Assembly (NCBI RefSeq): GCF_025143365.1 | Contig: NZ_JALXPE010000004.1 | Span: 30,355 to 94,354 of the forward strand | Origin: Microbacterium sp. p3-SID336 | GTDB taxonomy: Bacteria; Actinomycetota; Actinomycetes; Actinomycetales; Microbacteriaceae | Length of the DNA stretch: 64,000 nt | Direction: 5' to 3' | Shown here: positions 25,712 to 34,169 of the stretch, in pieces | Position numbering within the stretch: position 1 is the stretch's first letter | Layout: each line of letters begins with the position of its first letter | Translations under genes and position numbers: made by a program | The notes under the pieces: generated by a model | What the model was told of the DNA's origin: nothing | Database searches by the model: none | The model's input: only the letters and a program-made list of their open reading frames with translations

Positions 25712-27121
25712 TCAGGAGTCGAAGCCCATGCCCAGGGCGTCGAGGGTCCGGAGGAAGAGGTTGCGGCGGCCCTCCTGGTGGTCGGCCCTGTCCATCGCGG
25801 CGCGCACGAGGTTGATGCCGATCGACGCGGCGGGTTCGGGCGGGAACGGGATCGGCTTCTCGCGCACCATCCGCAGCGCCGTGCGTTCCGTCTCCTCGCC
25901 CGCGAGCTTGTCGAGCATCACGTCGGCGGCGAAGCGCGCGGCGCCGACCCCGAGCCCGGTGAAGCCGGTGGCGTAGGCGACGCGGCCGCGGCGCGCGGTG
26001 CCGAAGAACGCGCAGAAGCGGCTTGACGAGTCGATCGCGCCCGCCCAGCGGTGCGTGAAGCGGAGTCCGGCGAGCTGCGGGAAGGTCGTGAAGAAGTGTG
26101 AGGCGAGGCGCCGGTGGCTCTCCATCCGGTCCTCATAGGCGGGGCGGACCTTGCCGCCGAAGTGGTAGACGGCGTCGTAGCCGCCGAACAGGATCCGGTT
26201 GTCGGCGGTCAGACGATAGTAGTGGAACTGGTTGGCGCTGTCGGCGAGGCCCTGGCGGTGCCGCCAGCCGACCGACGCGAGCTGCTCGTCGCTCAAGGGC
26301 TCCGTCATCAGCACGTAGTCGTACACGGGCACGGTCATCAGGCGATTGCGCTTCAGCAGAGAGGGGAACACGTTGGTGGCGAGAGCCACGGTGTTCGCGG
26401 CGACCCTGCCGCCGTCCGTGACGAGCGTGACCGGACCCGCGTCCGGCCCCTCGATGCGCCGTACCCGGCTGCGCTCGTGCAGCTCCACGCCGAGCTCTGC
26501 GGCGACCCTGGCCAGCTCCAGCCCGAGCTTCGCGGGATGCACGAGGGCACTGCCCTCCCGGTCCCACGCCCCGGCGAGGAACGTGGGGGAGTGCACCTCG
26601 GCCTGCACGGCCTCGCGGTCGAGGAATCCGTCCTCCTCGCGCAGCCACTCGATCTGATGCGGCTCCACGGCAACGGCGAGCTGCCCGGTGCGCTCGAACT
26701 CCGCGTCCATGCCGTAGCGGTGCACGGTGTCCGCGATGCCGTCGAGGTTCTCGCGGCCCAGCTCCTCCAGGCGGTCGATCTCCTCGGGCCAGCGGTTCAC
26801 GCCGTTCTCGTGCCCGTGCGTGAGACTGGCCTCGCAGAAGCCGCCGTTCCGCCCGGACGCCGCCCAGGCGATGCGCGAGGCCTCCAGCAGCACCACTCGG
26901 CGGTCGGGGTCGCGCTCCTTGGCGCGGATCGCGGTCCACAGCCCCGTGTAGCCGCCGCCGACGATGGCGAGGTCGGCGTGCACGGTGCCGCGGAGCGGCG
27001 GATGCTCGGGCCGAGGGACGTCGTCGAGCCAGAACACGCGCAGGGCGGTGTCGCGCAGGGAGTCGTCGATGACCGACTGCGGCGGACGGCGGCGTTCGAA
27101 GACCGTGGTGCCCATGTTCAC
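25712..27121 (-). CDS. FAD-dependent amine/amino-acid oxidoreductase (DadA/PuuB family)
   Basis: 469 residues. The FAD-binding dinucleotide fold DLAIVGGGYTGLWTAIRA starts near residue 50, and the second FAD contact IDSSSRFCAFFG...YATGFTGLGVG lies in the C-terminal third. AASGRNGGFCEAS is typical of gamma-glutamylputrescine oxidase-like enzymes, which oxidise amines to imines/aldehydes. It is 19 bp downstream of an Lrp-type regulator and near RidA, an imine hydrolase, which fits imine production. An alternative ATG is two codons in. Confidence 0.85.
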   Translation of the reverse strand: MNMGTTVFERRRPPQSVIDDSLRDTALRVFWLDDVPRPEHPPLRGTVHADLAIVGGGYTGLWTAIRAKERDPDRRVVLLEASRIAWAASGRNGGFCEASLTHGHENGVNRWPEEIDRLEELGRENLDGIADTVHRYGMDAEFERTGQLAVAVEPHQIEWLREEDGFLDREAVQAEVHSPTFLAGAWDREGSALVHPAKLGLELARVAAELGVELHERSRVRRIEGPDAGPVTLVTDGGRVAANTVALATNVFPSLLKRNRLMTVPVYDYVLMTEPLSDEQLASVGWRHRQGLADSANQFHYYRLTADNRILFGGYDAVYHFGGKVRPAYEDRMESHRRLASHFFTTFPQLAGLRFTHRWAGAIDSSSRFCAFFGTARRGRVAYATGFTGLGVGAARFAADVMLDKLAGEETERTALRMVREKPIPFPPEPAASIGINLVRAAMDRADHQEGRRNLFLRTLDALGMGFDS

Positions 27122-27140
27122 TCCGATGTGCGGGGCCGCG

Positions 27141-27608
27141 TCAGCGCGTGCCCCAGTTGTACAGGTCCTTGTAGAGGCCGGCGTAGAGCAGGCTCTCGGT
27201 GTGCACGACCCCCGGGATGGTCCGGATGCGGGTGGCGATGAGGTCGATCAGGTGATCGTCGTCCTCGCACACCGCTTCGACGAGGATGTCGAAAGTGCCG
27301 AGCGTGACGACCACGTAGGCCAGCTCGGTGATGGCGGTCAGCTCCTCCGCGATCGCCCGCGGATCGCCGGCGACCCGGATGCCGATCATCGACATGCGCC
27401 GGAATCCGAGCTGCAGCGGGTCGGTGACCGCGACGATCTGGATGATGCCCGCCTCGGTCATGCGCTGTACGCGCTGGCGCGCGGCCGCTTCGCTGAGCCC
27501 CACTTCGCGCGCGATCTCCGCGTAGGGTCGGCGGCCGTCCTCCTGCAGCAGCTCGACGATGCGCTTGGAGATGTCGTCGAGGGTGGGCTGCGGCGCGTGC
27601 GGGCTCAT
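27141..27608 (-). CDS. Lrp/AsnC family transcriptional regulator
   Basis: 155 residues: an N-terminal winged helix, LDDISKRIVELLQEDGRRPYAEIAREVGLSE, then RVQRMTEAGIIQIVAV, and a C-terminal RAM ligand domain with VVVTLGTFDILVEAVCED and an IRTIPGVVHTESLL strand. It sits first in an operon with the FAD oxidase and is preceded by a TGATTC-N14-GAATCA dyad, so it likely responds to an amino acid or amine and controls itself and the oxidase. Confidence 0.92.
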   Translation of the reverse strand: MSPHAPQPTLDDISKRIVELLQEDGRRPYAEIAREVGLSEAAARQRVQRMTEAGIIQIVAVTDPLQLGFRRMSMIGIRVAGDPRAIAEELTAITELAYVVVTLGTFDILVEAVCEDDDHLIDLIATRIRTIPGVVHTESLLYAGLYKDLYNWGTR

Positions 27609-27644
27609 GTACTGATCGTGTCACCCGTCGGCCACGTGCGCAAC

Positions 27645-27681
27645 TGATTCCGTTGGAAGAACACGAATCAGCCGCTGAATC
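27645..27681. promoter_or_regulatory. Lrp-type operator candidate
   Basis: TGATTC (27645-27650) and GAATCA (27665-27670) are an inverted repeat with a 14-bp spacer, and a further GAATC half-site lies at about 27677-27681. Spaced half-sites upstream of an Lrp gene fit octamer binding. Confidence 0.5.
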
Positions 27682-27701
27682 GGTGGGCTCTTCGACGCCG
27701 T

Positions 27702-28100
27702 TCAGGCCTCGCCGAGGTAGGCGACCCCCTGGATCTCGATCAGCGCCTCGGGTTGCCAGAGACGGCTGACGCCGATGCCGGCCATCGCCGGGTACTCGCT
27801 GCCCGCCATCTCGCGCCACCGCCGACCGATCTCCTTCCCGTGGCGCTGGTAGTCGTCGACGTCGACCAGGTAGATCGTCACGTCGATGAGGTCGCTCGGC
27901 CGGCCGCCGGCATGAGCGAGCGTGGTGAGCACGTTGCCGAACGCCTGCGTGAACTGCTCGACGATGCCGCCGGGGACGATGCGCCCGTCCTGATCCAGCG
28001 CGGTCTGTCCTCCGAGGTGGAGGAAGGGGCCGGCTTTCACGCCGTGCGCGAAGCCGATCGGCAGGCAGAGCTGTGGCGGGTTGATGATCTCGGCGGACAT
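27702..28100 (-). CDS. RidA family protein (enamine/imine deaminase)
   Basis: 132 residues of the RidA/YjgF/UK114 fold: LHLGGQTALDQDGRIVPGGIVEQFTQAFGN..., then VDVTIYLVDVDDY and the IEIQGVAYLG C-terminus. The catalytic Arg of classical RidA (IRAGNMVF..SGQ...P...R near 105) is not clear, so it may belong to a Rid4-7 type. It could hydrolyse imines from the FAD oxidase encoded downstream or deaminate an intermediate of the divergent aromatic cluster, as 2-aminomuconate deaminases do. ATG at 28100 has GGAG upstream; a longer open frame to 28436 is not coding. Confidence 0.85.
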   Translation of the reverse strand: MSAEIINPPQLCLPIGFAHGVKAGPFLHLGGQTALDQDGRIVPGGIVEQFTQAFGNVLTTLAHAGGRPSDLIDVTIYLVDVDDYQRHGKEIGRRWREMAGSEYPAMAGIGVSRLWQPEALIEIQGVAYLGEA

Positions 28101-28118
28101 GGACGCTCCTTCTCCAGC

Positions 28119-28165
28119 GATATTCTGTCTCACTATTGTGACGGTCGAGATGATTCTGTCATACT
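28119..28165. promoter_or_regulatory. Divergent ridA/FAH promoter region with two 17-bp direct repeats
   Basis: GATNATTCTGTC-N2-ACT occurs twice, near 28119-28134 and 28149-28165 (the ATTCTGTC cores 31 bp apart, three helical turns). The first copy overlaps a CAGAAT -10-like box for ridA on the minus strand. The second ends in CATACT (28160-28165), a -10 for the FAH operon with TTGTGA (28136-28141) 18 bp upstream as -35. A regulator bound to both copies would control both directions; IclR (33273) is the nearest candidate. Confidence 0.5.
28140..28148 (+). promoter_or_regulatory. Box GACGGTCGA shared with the iorA promoter
   Basis: GACGGTCGA begins exactly 20 bases upstream of the CATACT -10. 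The same nine bases start exactly 20 bases upstream of the TATAGT -10 at 35942. Beyond the nine-mer the two regions also agree at 10 of the next 17 positions. Confidence 0.5.
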
Positions 28166-28200
28166 GCCCGGGTATCCCGCGCGACACGGACGGAGATCCC

Positions 28201-29055
28201 ATGCACCTGGCGACACTCGTGGTGAGCGGCGGTGGCACGAGGGCGGCGGTGCGCCGCGGCGACGCCTGGCTGCTGCTGAATGCGACCGATGTGGGCGCAC
28301 TCATCCAGAGCCCCACCTGGCGCGACCAGGTCGCCGCCGCCGATGCGGATCGTCGTCCGTTCCTGGTCGCGCAGGCGGGTGCGGTGCTCGCGACCCCGGT
28401 GCCCCGCCCGGCGAAGGTGATCTGCTGCGGCCTCAACTACCGCGACCACATCCTCGAGACCGGGCGCGAGGAGCCGGAGTATCCGACGCTGTTCGCCAAG
28501 TACGCCGACACGCTGACCGGCCCGCGCGCCGAGATCCGGATCGACGGATCGTCTCGGGTGGACTGGGAAGCCGAGCTCGCGGTCGTGGTCGGCGACGCTG
28601 TCCGGAGGGTCACGCGGGAGGAGGCCAAGGCGGCGCTCCTCGGGTACGCCGTGGCCAACGACGTGTCCTGCCGCGACTGGCAGTCGCGCACTCTGCAGTG
28701 GTTCCAGGGCAAGGCGTGGGATCGCACCACACCGGTCGGACCGGTCGTGGTCACCGCCGACGAGGTCGACCCGAGCGAAGGCCTGCGGATCGAAGCCGAG
28801 ATCGGCGACGAACTGGTGCAGTCGAGCAATACGAGGGAGCTCGTCTTCGATGCCGCCGCGCTGGTGGCGTACATCTCGCAGTTCACCGCGCTCGCGCCCG
28901 GAGACATCGTGCTCACCGGGACGCCCGGCGGTGTCGGCATGGGTCGGGAGCCGCAGCGCTTCCTGCGGGACGGCGAGATCCTCCGCACCCGCATCGAGGG
29001 GATCGGGACGCTGGTCAACCGCATCCGCATCGCCTCCGCCGATTCCGAGGACTGA
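28201..29055 (+). CDS. Fumarylacetoacetate hydrolase (FAH) family protein
   Basis: 284 residues of the FAH fold, which cleaves C-C bonds of acylpyruvates using a divalent metal. Seen: GLNYRDHILETGR, the metal ligands in DWEAELAVVVG, YAVANDVSCRDWQSRTLQWFQGKAWD, QSSNTRELVFD and GDIVLTGTPGGVG. Candidate substrates are fumaryl-/maleylpyruvate or a hydroxymuconate derivative from ring cleavage. First gene of the forward catabolic operon; ATG at 28201 chosen because GGAG precedes it, rather than an open frame from 28081 that would read through the promoter. Confidence 0.88.
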   Translation: MHLATLVVSGGGTRAAVRRGDAWLLLNATDVGALIQSPTWRDQVAAADADRRPFLVAQAGAVLATPVPRPAKVICCGLNYRDHILETGREEPEYPTLFAKYADTLTGPRAEIRIDGSSRVDWEAELAVVVGDAVRRVTREEAKAALLGYAVANDVSCRDWQSRTLQWFQGKAWDRTTPVGPVVVTADEVDPSEGLRIEAEIGDELVQSSNTRELVFDAAALVAYISQFTALAPGDIVLTGTPGGVGMGREPQRFLRDGEILRTRIEGIGTLVNRIRIASADSED

Positions 29056-29064
29056 GGGGCTGAC

Positions 29065-29976
29065 ATGACCGACGCGACAGCCACCCCGGGGAACACCGAA
29101 GACGCCGGGCGGTTCCTCGCCGCGATCCGCTTGGCGGAGACCGAGCCGGAGATCTTCGACCGGGCGTTCCATGCGATGCCCCAGTACGTGCCGTGGCCGA
29201 AGGCCTACGGGGGCGATGCCATCGCACAGGCGGCCGCCGCGGCGCTCGCGACGGTCGAGGCGGACAGGCAGCTGCACTCGCTGCACAGCACCTTCCTCCG
29301 CCCGGTCCAGCCCGGGGAGCTGGTGCGCTACGAGGTCGAGCAGCTGCGCGACGGCCGAGGCTACTCGACGCGCCACGTGCGCGGGTACCAGGCGGGCAAG
29401 GCCGTGTTCCTGACGACGGCTTCGTTCCAGGTGCCGGAGCCCGGTCCGCGACGGCAGCCGACGATGCCCGATGTTCCGGCGCCCGAGGAGCTGCCCAGCA
29501 GCGCGGAAGCCCTCGCGCAGCTCGACGAGTCCGCGGCGACCGACTACTGGGCGCACGGTCGCAGCTTCGACGTGCGCCATGTCTCCTTGCCGCTGTACAC
29601 GAGCCAGACGCGGATGCCGGCGAACAGGAACGAGCGCGACGCGGCGTCGCAGGGCGTCTGGGTTCGCGCGTTCGAGGCGCTGCCTTCCGACGCCCGCATC
29701 CAGCAGCTGGCGCTCGCCTACGTCTGCGACTACACGATCCTGGAGCCGTCGCTGCGGGCCCTGGGCCTGGACTGGTCGTCGCCGACCCTGTTCACCGCCA
29801 GCCTCGATCACAGCATGTGGTTCCACCGGCCGGCCAGAGCCGATGACTGGCTGCTGTTCGCGCAGGAGAGCGCGGGAGTCGGCAGCGGGCGTGCGCTGGG
29901 TCTCGGTCGCTTCTTCACCCGGGGCGGCGATCTCGTCGCCACGGTCATGCAAGAGGGCGTCATCCGGCAGGGATGA
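29065..29976 (+). CDS. Acyl-CoA thioesterase II (TesB) family protein
   Basis: 303 residues with two tandem hot-dog units, as in TesB. VYGGDAIAQAAAAALATV-type sequence (YGGDAIAQAA here) marks the first and LTTASFQVPEPG its end, while the second half holds the conserved DHSMWFHRP and LLFAQESAGVGSGRALGLGRFF strands. Ten bases downstream of the FAH stop. In this operon it probably releases a hydroxylated aromatic acid from its CoA ester after the action of the fused oxygenase. Confidence 0.88.
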   Translation: MTDATATPGNTEDAGRFLAAIRLAETEPEIFDRAFHAMPQYVPWPKAYGGDAIAQAAAAALATVEADRQLHSLHSTFLRPVQPGELVRYEVEQLRDGRGYSTRHVRGYQAGKAVFLTTASFQVPEPGPRRQPTMPDVPAPEELPSSAEALAQLDESAATDYWAHGRSFDVRHVSLPLYTSQTRMPANRNERDAASQGVWVRAFEALPSDARIQQLALAYVCDYTILEPSLRALGLDWSSPTLFTASLDHSMWFHRPARADDWLLFAQESAGVGSGRALGLGRFFTRGGDLVATVMQEGVIRQG

Positions 29977-30024
29977 CGCCGACGGGGATGGGCGTCGCCC
30001 GGCGCAGGAGGAAAGGAACGGGCT

Positions 30025-32436
30025 ATGGGAATGAAGATCGCTGTCGTCGGCGGCGGACCGGGAGGACTCTACTTCTCGCTGCTGGCCAAGAGGCTCGATC
30101 CGAGCCACGAGATCACGATCTGGGAGCGCAACGCCCCCGATGACACCTTCGGATTCGGCGTGGTGTTCAGTGAGGAGACGCTCGGGGGCATTCGGAACGC
30201 GGATCCCGAGTTCTTCGCTGCGATGGAGGCCGGCATCGCCCGCTGGAAGGACCTGGACGTGCACTTCCGCGGCGAGACGCTGACGGTGGGCGGTCAGGGC
30301 TTCGCAGCGGCCAGTCGGAAGGAGCTGCTGCTGATGCTGCAGCGCCGGGCCGCAGAGCTGGGAGTGGCCATCCACTTCCGGACCACCGCGCCGGACGTGG
30401 ATGAGCTGGCGCGCGATCACGACCTCGTCGTGGCGGCGGACGGCATCAACTCCGCCGTCCGTGCGCGCTACGCCGAGAGCTTCCGTCCCACGCTCGATCC
30501 TCGGCGGTCGCGGTTCATCTGGCTCGGGCTGGATCGTGCGCTCGAGGCGTTCACGTTCCACGTCAAGCACACGCCGTGGGGCATCATGCAGGTGCACGCC
30601 TATCCGTACTCCGCGACCGAGAGCACGTTCCTCGTCGAGATGCACCAGGACATCTGGCGCGCGGCCGGGCTCGACGCCTCGGATGCTGCGAGCTTCCCTC
30701 CCGGGGTGAGCGATGACGCGTCGGTCGCCCGGATCGCCGAGATCTTCGCCGAGGAGCTCGCGGGTGCCACGCTTCTCACCAACAACTCCAAGTGGGTCAC
30801 GTTCCACACCGTGCGCAACGAGCGGTGGAGTCACGAGAACGTGGTGCTGATCGGTGACGCGGCGCACACGGCGCATTTCTCGATCGGCTCCGGCACCAAG
30901 CTCGCCCTCGAGGACGCGCTCGCGCTCGCCGCGAACCTGCAGGAGCGGCCCGGCGACCTGGGCGCGGCGCTCCGTGCGTACGAGGAGGAGCGTCGCCCGG
31001 TCGTCCTCTCGATCCAGCGCGCGGCCCAGGCGTCGCTCGAATGGTTCGAGAACATCGACCAGTACAAGGGCCAGGCCCCCGTCCCCTTCGCGTTCAACCT
31101 GCTGACACGATCGCGGCGCATCACGTTCGAGAACCTCCGGCTGCGCGATCCGGAGTTCGCGGAGCTGGTCCAGAGGGACTTCGCCGCGCGCCTCGGTACC
31201 GCGGATGCCCCCGCCATGTTCCAGCCGTGCCGGATCGGAGGGCTCGCGCTCGCGAACCGGATCGTGGTCTCGCCGATGGACCAGTACTCGGCGCAGGACG
31301 GGGTGGTCGGAGACCACCACCTCATCCATCTCGGCAGTCGGGCCGTGGGGGGCGCCGGGCTGGTGATGACCGAGATGATCGCCCCGTCCGCCGACGGTCG
31401 GATCAGTCCCGCCGATGCGGGGCTGTACACCGACGAGCAGCGCGATGCCTGGGCCCGGATCGTCGACTATGTGCACACGGCGACGGAGGCCAGGATCGGC
31501 GCGCAGCTCGGACACGCGGGCCGGAAGGGCTCGACCAAGCGGATGTGGGAGGGGATCGACGACCCTCTGGAGGACGGCGGGTGGGAGGTGGTCGGACCCT
31601 CGCCCCTGCCCTACGGGCCCGGTAGTCCGGTGCCGCGCGCTCTGGAGCGCGCCGACCTCGACCGCATCACGGCCGACTACGTGGCGGCTACTCGGCGCGC
31701 GGCGGAAGCCGGCTTCGACGTGCTGGAGCTTCACGCGGCCCACGGCTATCTGCTGTCCTCGTTCCTCTCCCCGCTGGCCAATCAGCGGCAGGACGAGTAC
31801 GGGGGCTCGCTGGAGAACCGCCTCCGCTTTCCGCTGGAGGTCTACGACGCCGTGCGTGCGGAATGGCCGAGCGATCGTCCCCTCCTCGTGCGCCTCTCGG
31901 CGACCGACTGGGCGGAGGGCGGGATCACCGACGACGACGCGGTGGAGATCGCGGCCGCCTTCATCGCGCACGGCGCCGACGGCATCGACGTGTCGTCGGG
32001 CCAGGTGGTGAAGCAGGAGCGGCCTCAGTACGGGCGGAGCTACCAGACGCCGTTCGCCGACAAGATCCGCAACCGCGTGGCGGCCGCGGCGGGAGTTCCG
32101 GTCATCGCCGTCGGCGCCATCTCGTCCTCCGACGACGTGAACTCGTTGCTCCTCGCCGGCCGCTGCGATCTCGTGGCGATCGGTCGGGGCCACCTCTACG
32201 ACCCCTACTGGACGCTGCACGCGGCTGCCGACCAGGGCTACGAGGGGCCGGCGGTCCGTTGGATCCCGCCGTACCGCGCGGGCCGACGCAAGCCTCCGAC
32301 GGCTCGGACGGATGCCGTCCGCCCCCGCCTCGAGCTGCTGCTCGATCCCGTCGTCGAGGACATCCACTCGCGGTGGATCGACGGCGAGACCGTCGCGGCG
32401 GGCGTCCGCTCGGCGGAGCTCGACCTTCAGCACTGA
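30025..32436 (+). CDS. Fused FAD monooxygenase / old-yellow-enzyme reductase acting on aryl-CoA (salicylyl-CoA 5-hydroxylase or 2-aminobenzoyl-CoA monooxygenase/reductase type)
   Basis: 803 residues in two flavoenzyme halves. Residues 1 to about 385 form a class A FAD hydroxylase, with IAVVGGGPGGLYFSLLAKR and the second FAD motif LIGDAAHTAHFSIGSG. From about residue 397 an FMN TIM-barrel of the NADH:flavin oxidoreductase family begins (MFQPCRIGGLALANRIV), with HAAHGYLLSSFLSPLANQR and DEYGGSLENR. This rare architecture is known from 2-aminobenzoyl-CoA monooxygenase/reductase and related proteins annotated as bifunctional salicylyl-CoA 5-hydroxylase. It needs an aryl-CoA substrate, yet no aryl-CoA ligase is encoded nearby. 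AGGAGGAAAGG precedes the ATG. Confidence 0.88.
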   Translation: MGMKIAVVGGGPGGLYFSLLAKRLDPSHEITIWERNAPDDTFGFGVVFSEETLGGIRNADPEFFAAMEAGIARWKDLDVHFRGETLTVGGQGFAAASRKELLLMLQRRAAELGVAIHFRTTAPDVDELARDHDLVVAADGINSAVRARYAESFRPTLDPRRSRFIWLGLDRALEAFTFHVKHTPWGIMQVHAYPYSATESTFLVEMHQDIWRAAGLDASDAASFPPGVSDDASVARIAEIFAEELAGATLLTNNSKWVTFHTVRNERWSHENVVLIGDAAHTAHFSIGSGTKLALEDALALAANLQERPGDLGAALRAYEEERRPVVLSIQRAAQASLEWFENIDQYKGQAPVPFAFNLLTRSRRITFENLRLRDPEFAELVQRDFAARLGTADAPAMFQPCRIGGLALANRIVVSPMDQYSAQDGVVGDHHLIHLGSRAVGGAGLVMTEMIAPSADGRISPADAGLYTDEQRDAWARIVDYVHTATEARIGAQLGHAGRKGSTKRMWEGIDDPLEDGGWEVVGPSPLPYGPGSPVPRALERADLDRITADYVAATRRAAEAGFDVLELHAAHGYLLSSFLSPLANQRQDEYGGSLENRLRFPLEVYDAVRAEWPSDRPLLVRLSATDWAEGGITDDDAVEIAAAFIAHGADGIDVSSGQVVKQERPQYGRSYQTPFADKIRNRVAAAAGVPVIAVGAISSSDDVNSLLLAGRCDLVAIGRGHLYDPYWTLHAAADQGYEGPAVRWIPPYRAGRRKPPTARTDAVRPRLELLLDPVVEDIHSRWIDGETVAAGVRSAELDLQH

Positions 32437-32481
32437 CCACGGGGCGCGCAGCGCTCCACCGACCTCGACGAGGAGACCATC

Positions 32482-33255
32482 ATGCAGAACGCCAACGCCC
32501 TCGCCGCCGCTCTGGCGGCCGGGACCATCCGGATCATCGACCTGACCAATCCGCTGTCGTCGGAGACCCCGACGCTGCGGCTGCCCGAGCCGTTCGCCAA
32601 CCTGATCGACTTCCGGCTGGAGGAGGTGAGCCGGTTCGACGAGCGCGGCCCGTTCTGGATGCATCACAACATCCACACGGGCGAGCACATCGGCACCCAC
32701 CTCGATGCTCCCGTGCACTGGATCACCGGGAAGGACGGTCACGACGTCGCGAGCATCCCGCCGTCCCGCCTGGTGGGCCCGGCGGCGGTGCTCGACGTCA
32801 CCGCTCAGGTCGCCGAGAACCCCGACTACCTGGTGACGGTCGACGACATCCGGGCCTGGGAGGCTCAGCACGGAGCGTTGCCCGAGAACGGCTGGCTGCT
32901 GCTGCGGACGGGATGGGACCGGTTCGCGCAGGACAGGGAGGCGTTCCTCAACATCGATGGGACCGGCTCGCACACGCCGGGGATGACGGCCGAGACGGCG
33001 AGGTGGCTGGCCGAGGAGACGGCGATCTCCGGCGTCGGCGTCGAGACGGTCGGCATCGATGCGGGTCGCGGCGCGGAGCTGGATCCGCCCTTCGCCGCGC
33101 ATCACCACCTCCTGGGCAACGACAAGTACGGCATCACGTCGCTGCAGAACCTCCGTGCGCTTCCCGCGACGGGCGCCGTCATCGTGGTCGCGCCCCTGCC
33201 GATCGTCGGCGGAGGGGGAAGCCCCGCGCGGGTGTACGCGCTGGTCGACGCCTGA
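32482..33255 (+). CDS. Cyclase family metal hydrolase (kynurenine formamidase / isatin hydrolase type)
   Basis: 257 residues. HIGTHLDAPVH at 69-79 is the H-x-G-T-H-x-D-x-P-x-H metal-binding motif of this family, followed by a later catalytic His in FAAHHHLLGND. Characterised members open amide or lactam bonds, namely N-formylkynurenine (KynB) and isatin (isatin hydrolase, giving isatinate). In a cluster with a 2-oxoacid oxidoreductase, the isatin reaction is attractive because isatinate is an aryl-2-oxoacid; this is inference. GAGGAG ribosome site; 45 bases after the oxygenase gene. Confidence 0.85.
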   Translation: MQNANALAAALAAGTIRIIDLTNPLSSETPTLRLPEPFANLIDFRLEEVSRFDERGPFWMHHNIHTGEHIGTHLDAPVHWITGKDGHDVASIPPSRLVGPAAVLDVTAQVAENPDYLVTVDDIRAWEAQHGALPENGWLLLRTGWDRFAQDREAFLNIDGTGSHTPGMTAETARWLAEETAISGVGVETVGIDAGRGAELDPPFAAHHHLLGNDKYGITSLQNLRALPATGAVIVVAPLPIVGGGGSPARVYALVDA

Positions 33256-33272
33256 CGGCACGGTCGAGGTCG

Positions 33273-34034
33273 ATGAGCGACACCCTGCACTCGCTGACGA
33301 AGGCCCTGGAGGTGCTGCACCTTCTGCGTGCTCAGGGGCCGATGCGTCTGTGCGACATCGCGAGCGCCGTCGGGGTCGGCCGGTCGACGGCGCACCGGCT
33401 GCTCTCGACGCTGCGGGAGCAGCGGTTCGTCCGCCAGGAGGTCGGCGGGCGGCGCTACGAGCTCGGCACGGCGATGCTGTTCTCCTCGACCGTCTCGGCG
33501 CTGGAGCATTGCGTGACGGTGAGCCGCGAGGCGATGAACGACCTGCAGCGTTCGACGGGCGAGACCGTGCATCTGACGGTGCTGCGCGGCGGGGTCTGCC
33601 TCTGCGCCGCGAGTGTGCAGTCCGGACGCCCCGGCACCGTCCCGAGCAGGGTCGGGCAGTTGCTTCCGGCGCGACGGACGGCGGGCGGAAAGGTGCTCCT
33701 GGCCGCCCTCGACCCTGCCCGCCGGGCGGAGCTGCTGCGCCCGGACGATACGGACCCTGTGGGGGTCGACGGCGGCGCTCTGGAGGAGGAGCTGCGGCGC
33801 GTTCGCGAGCTCGGCTACGCGCGGAACCTCGGGGAGTCCGAGAGCCGCATGTACGCTCTGGCCGTGCCGATCCGGCGCCCGAGCGGAGATGTCGTCAGCA
33901 GTCTCACGGTCGCGCTGCCGCTCGACCGGGTGGGGTCGCGCCCGCGGGGCGCGGTGCTGAGCGATCGTGAGGAGGCGCTGCTCCATGGGCTGCGCGATGC
34001 GGTGGCGAGGATCGAGCCCCTGTTGGCCTACTGA
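33273..34034 (+). CDS. IclR family transcriptional regulator
   Basis: 253 residues. N-terminal winged helix: LHSLTKALEVLHLLRAQGPMRLCDIASAVGVGRSTAHRLLSTL...FVRQ, with the effector domain following (ETVHLTVLRGG, LLPARRTAGGKVLLAAL, GYARNLGESESRMYALAVPI). IclR members of this kind control aromatic-acid operons. It lies 18 bp after the hydrolase gene, in the operon it probably controls. The direct repeats upstream of the FAH gene are a candidate site. Confidence 0.92.
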   Translation: MSDTLHSLTKALEVLHLLRAQGPMRLCDIASAVGVGRSTAHRLLSTLREQRFVRQEVGGRRYELGTAMLFSSTVSALEHCVTVSREAMNDLQRSTGETVHLTVLRGGVCLCAASVQSGRPGTVPSRVGQLLPARRTAGGKVLLAALDPARRAELLRPDDTDPVGVDGGALEEELRRVRELGYARNLGESESRMYALAVPIRRPSGDVVSSLTVALPLDRVGSRPRGAVLSDREEALLHGLRDAVARIEPLLAY

Positions 34035-34065
34035 CCGCCCGGATGTCCCGCCATGCGGAACGCCC

Positions 34066-34094
34066 GCGGCCGTGCGCGGGGGCCGCCATACACT
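34066..34094 (+). terminator. Hairpin after iclR, followed by a possible promoter
   Basis: GCGGCC (34066-34071) and GGCCGC (34081-34086) form a short GC stem with a 9-base loop. TACACT (34089-34094) directly after it could be the -10 of the cupin gene, which would then have a leader of about 70 bases. Confidence 0.4.
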
Positions 34095-34169
34095 CGGGGC
34101 ACCATCCGGCCGCGATGCAGCGTGACGGCGTCCGCCTTCCGCTGCGCGGCCCGTCGAAAGGACATCATC

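Noticed and set aside
28159..33261. A very long open frame (about 1700 codons) antisense to the catabolic operon
   Set aside because: It mirrors the codon-position G+C bias of the sense genes, is rich in Arg, His and Gly, has no recognisable domain, and covers several clear genes.
34053..34169. N-terminal extension of the cupin
   Set aside because: It would cross the likely terminator/promoter region, is Arg-rich, and a ribosome site precedes the ATG at 34170.
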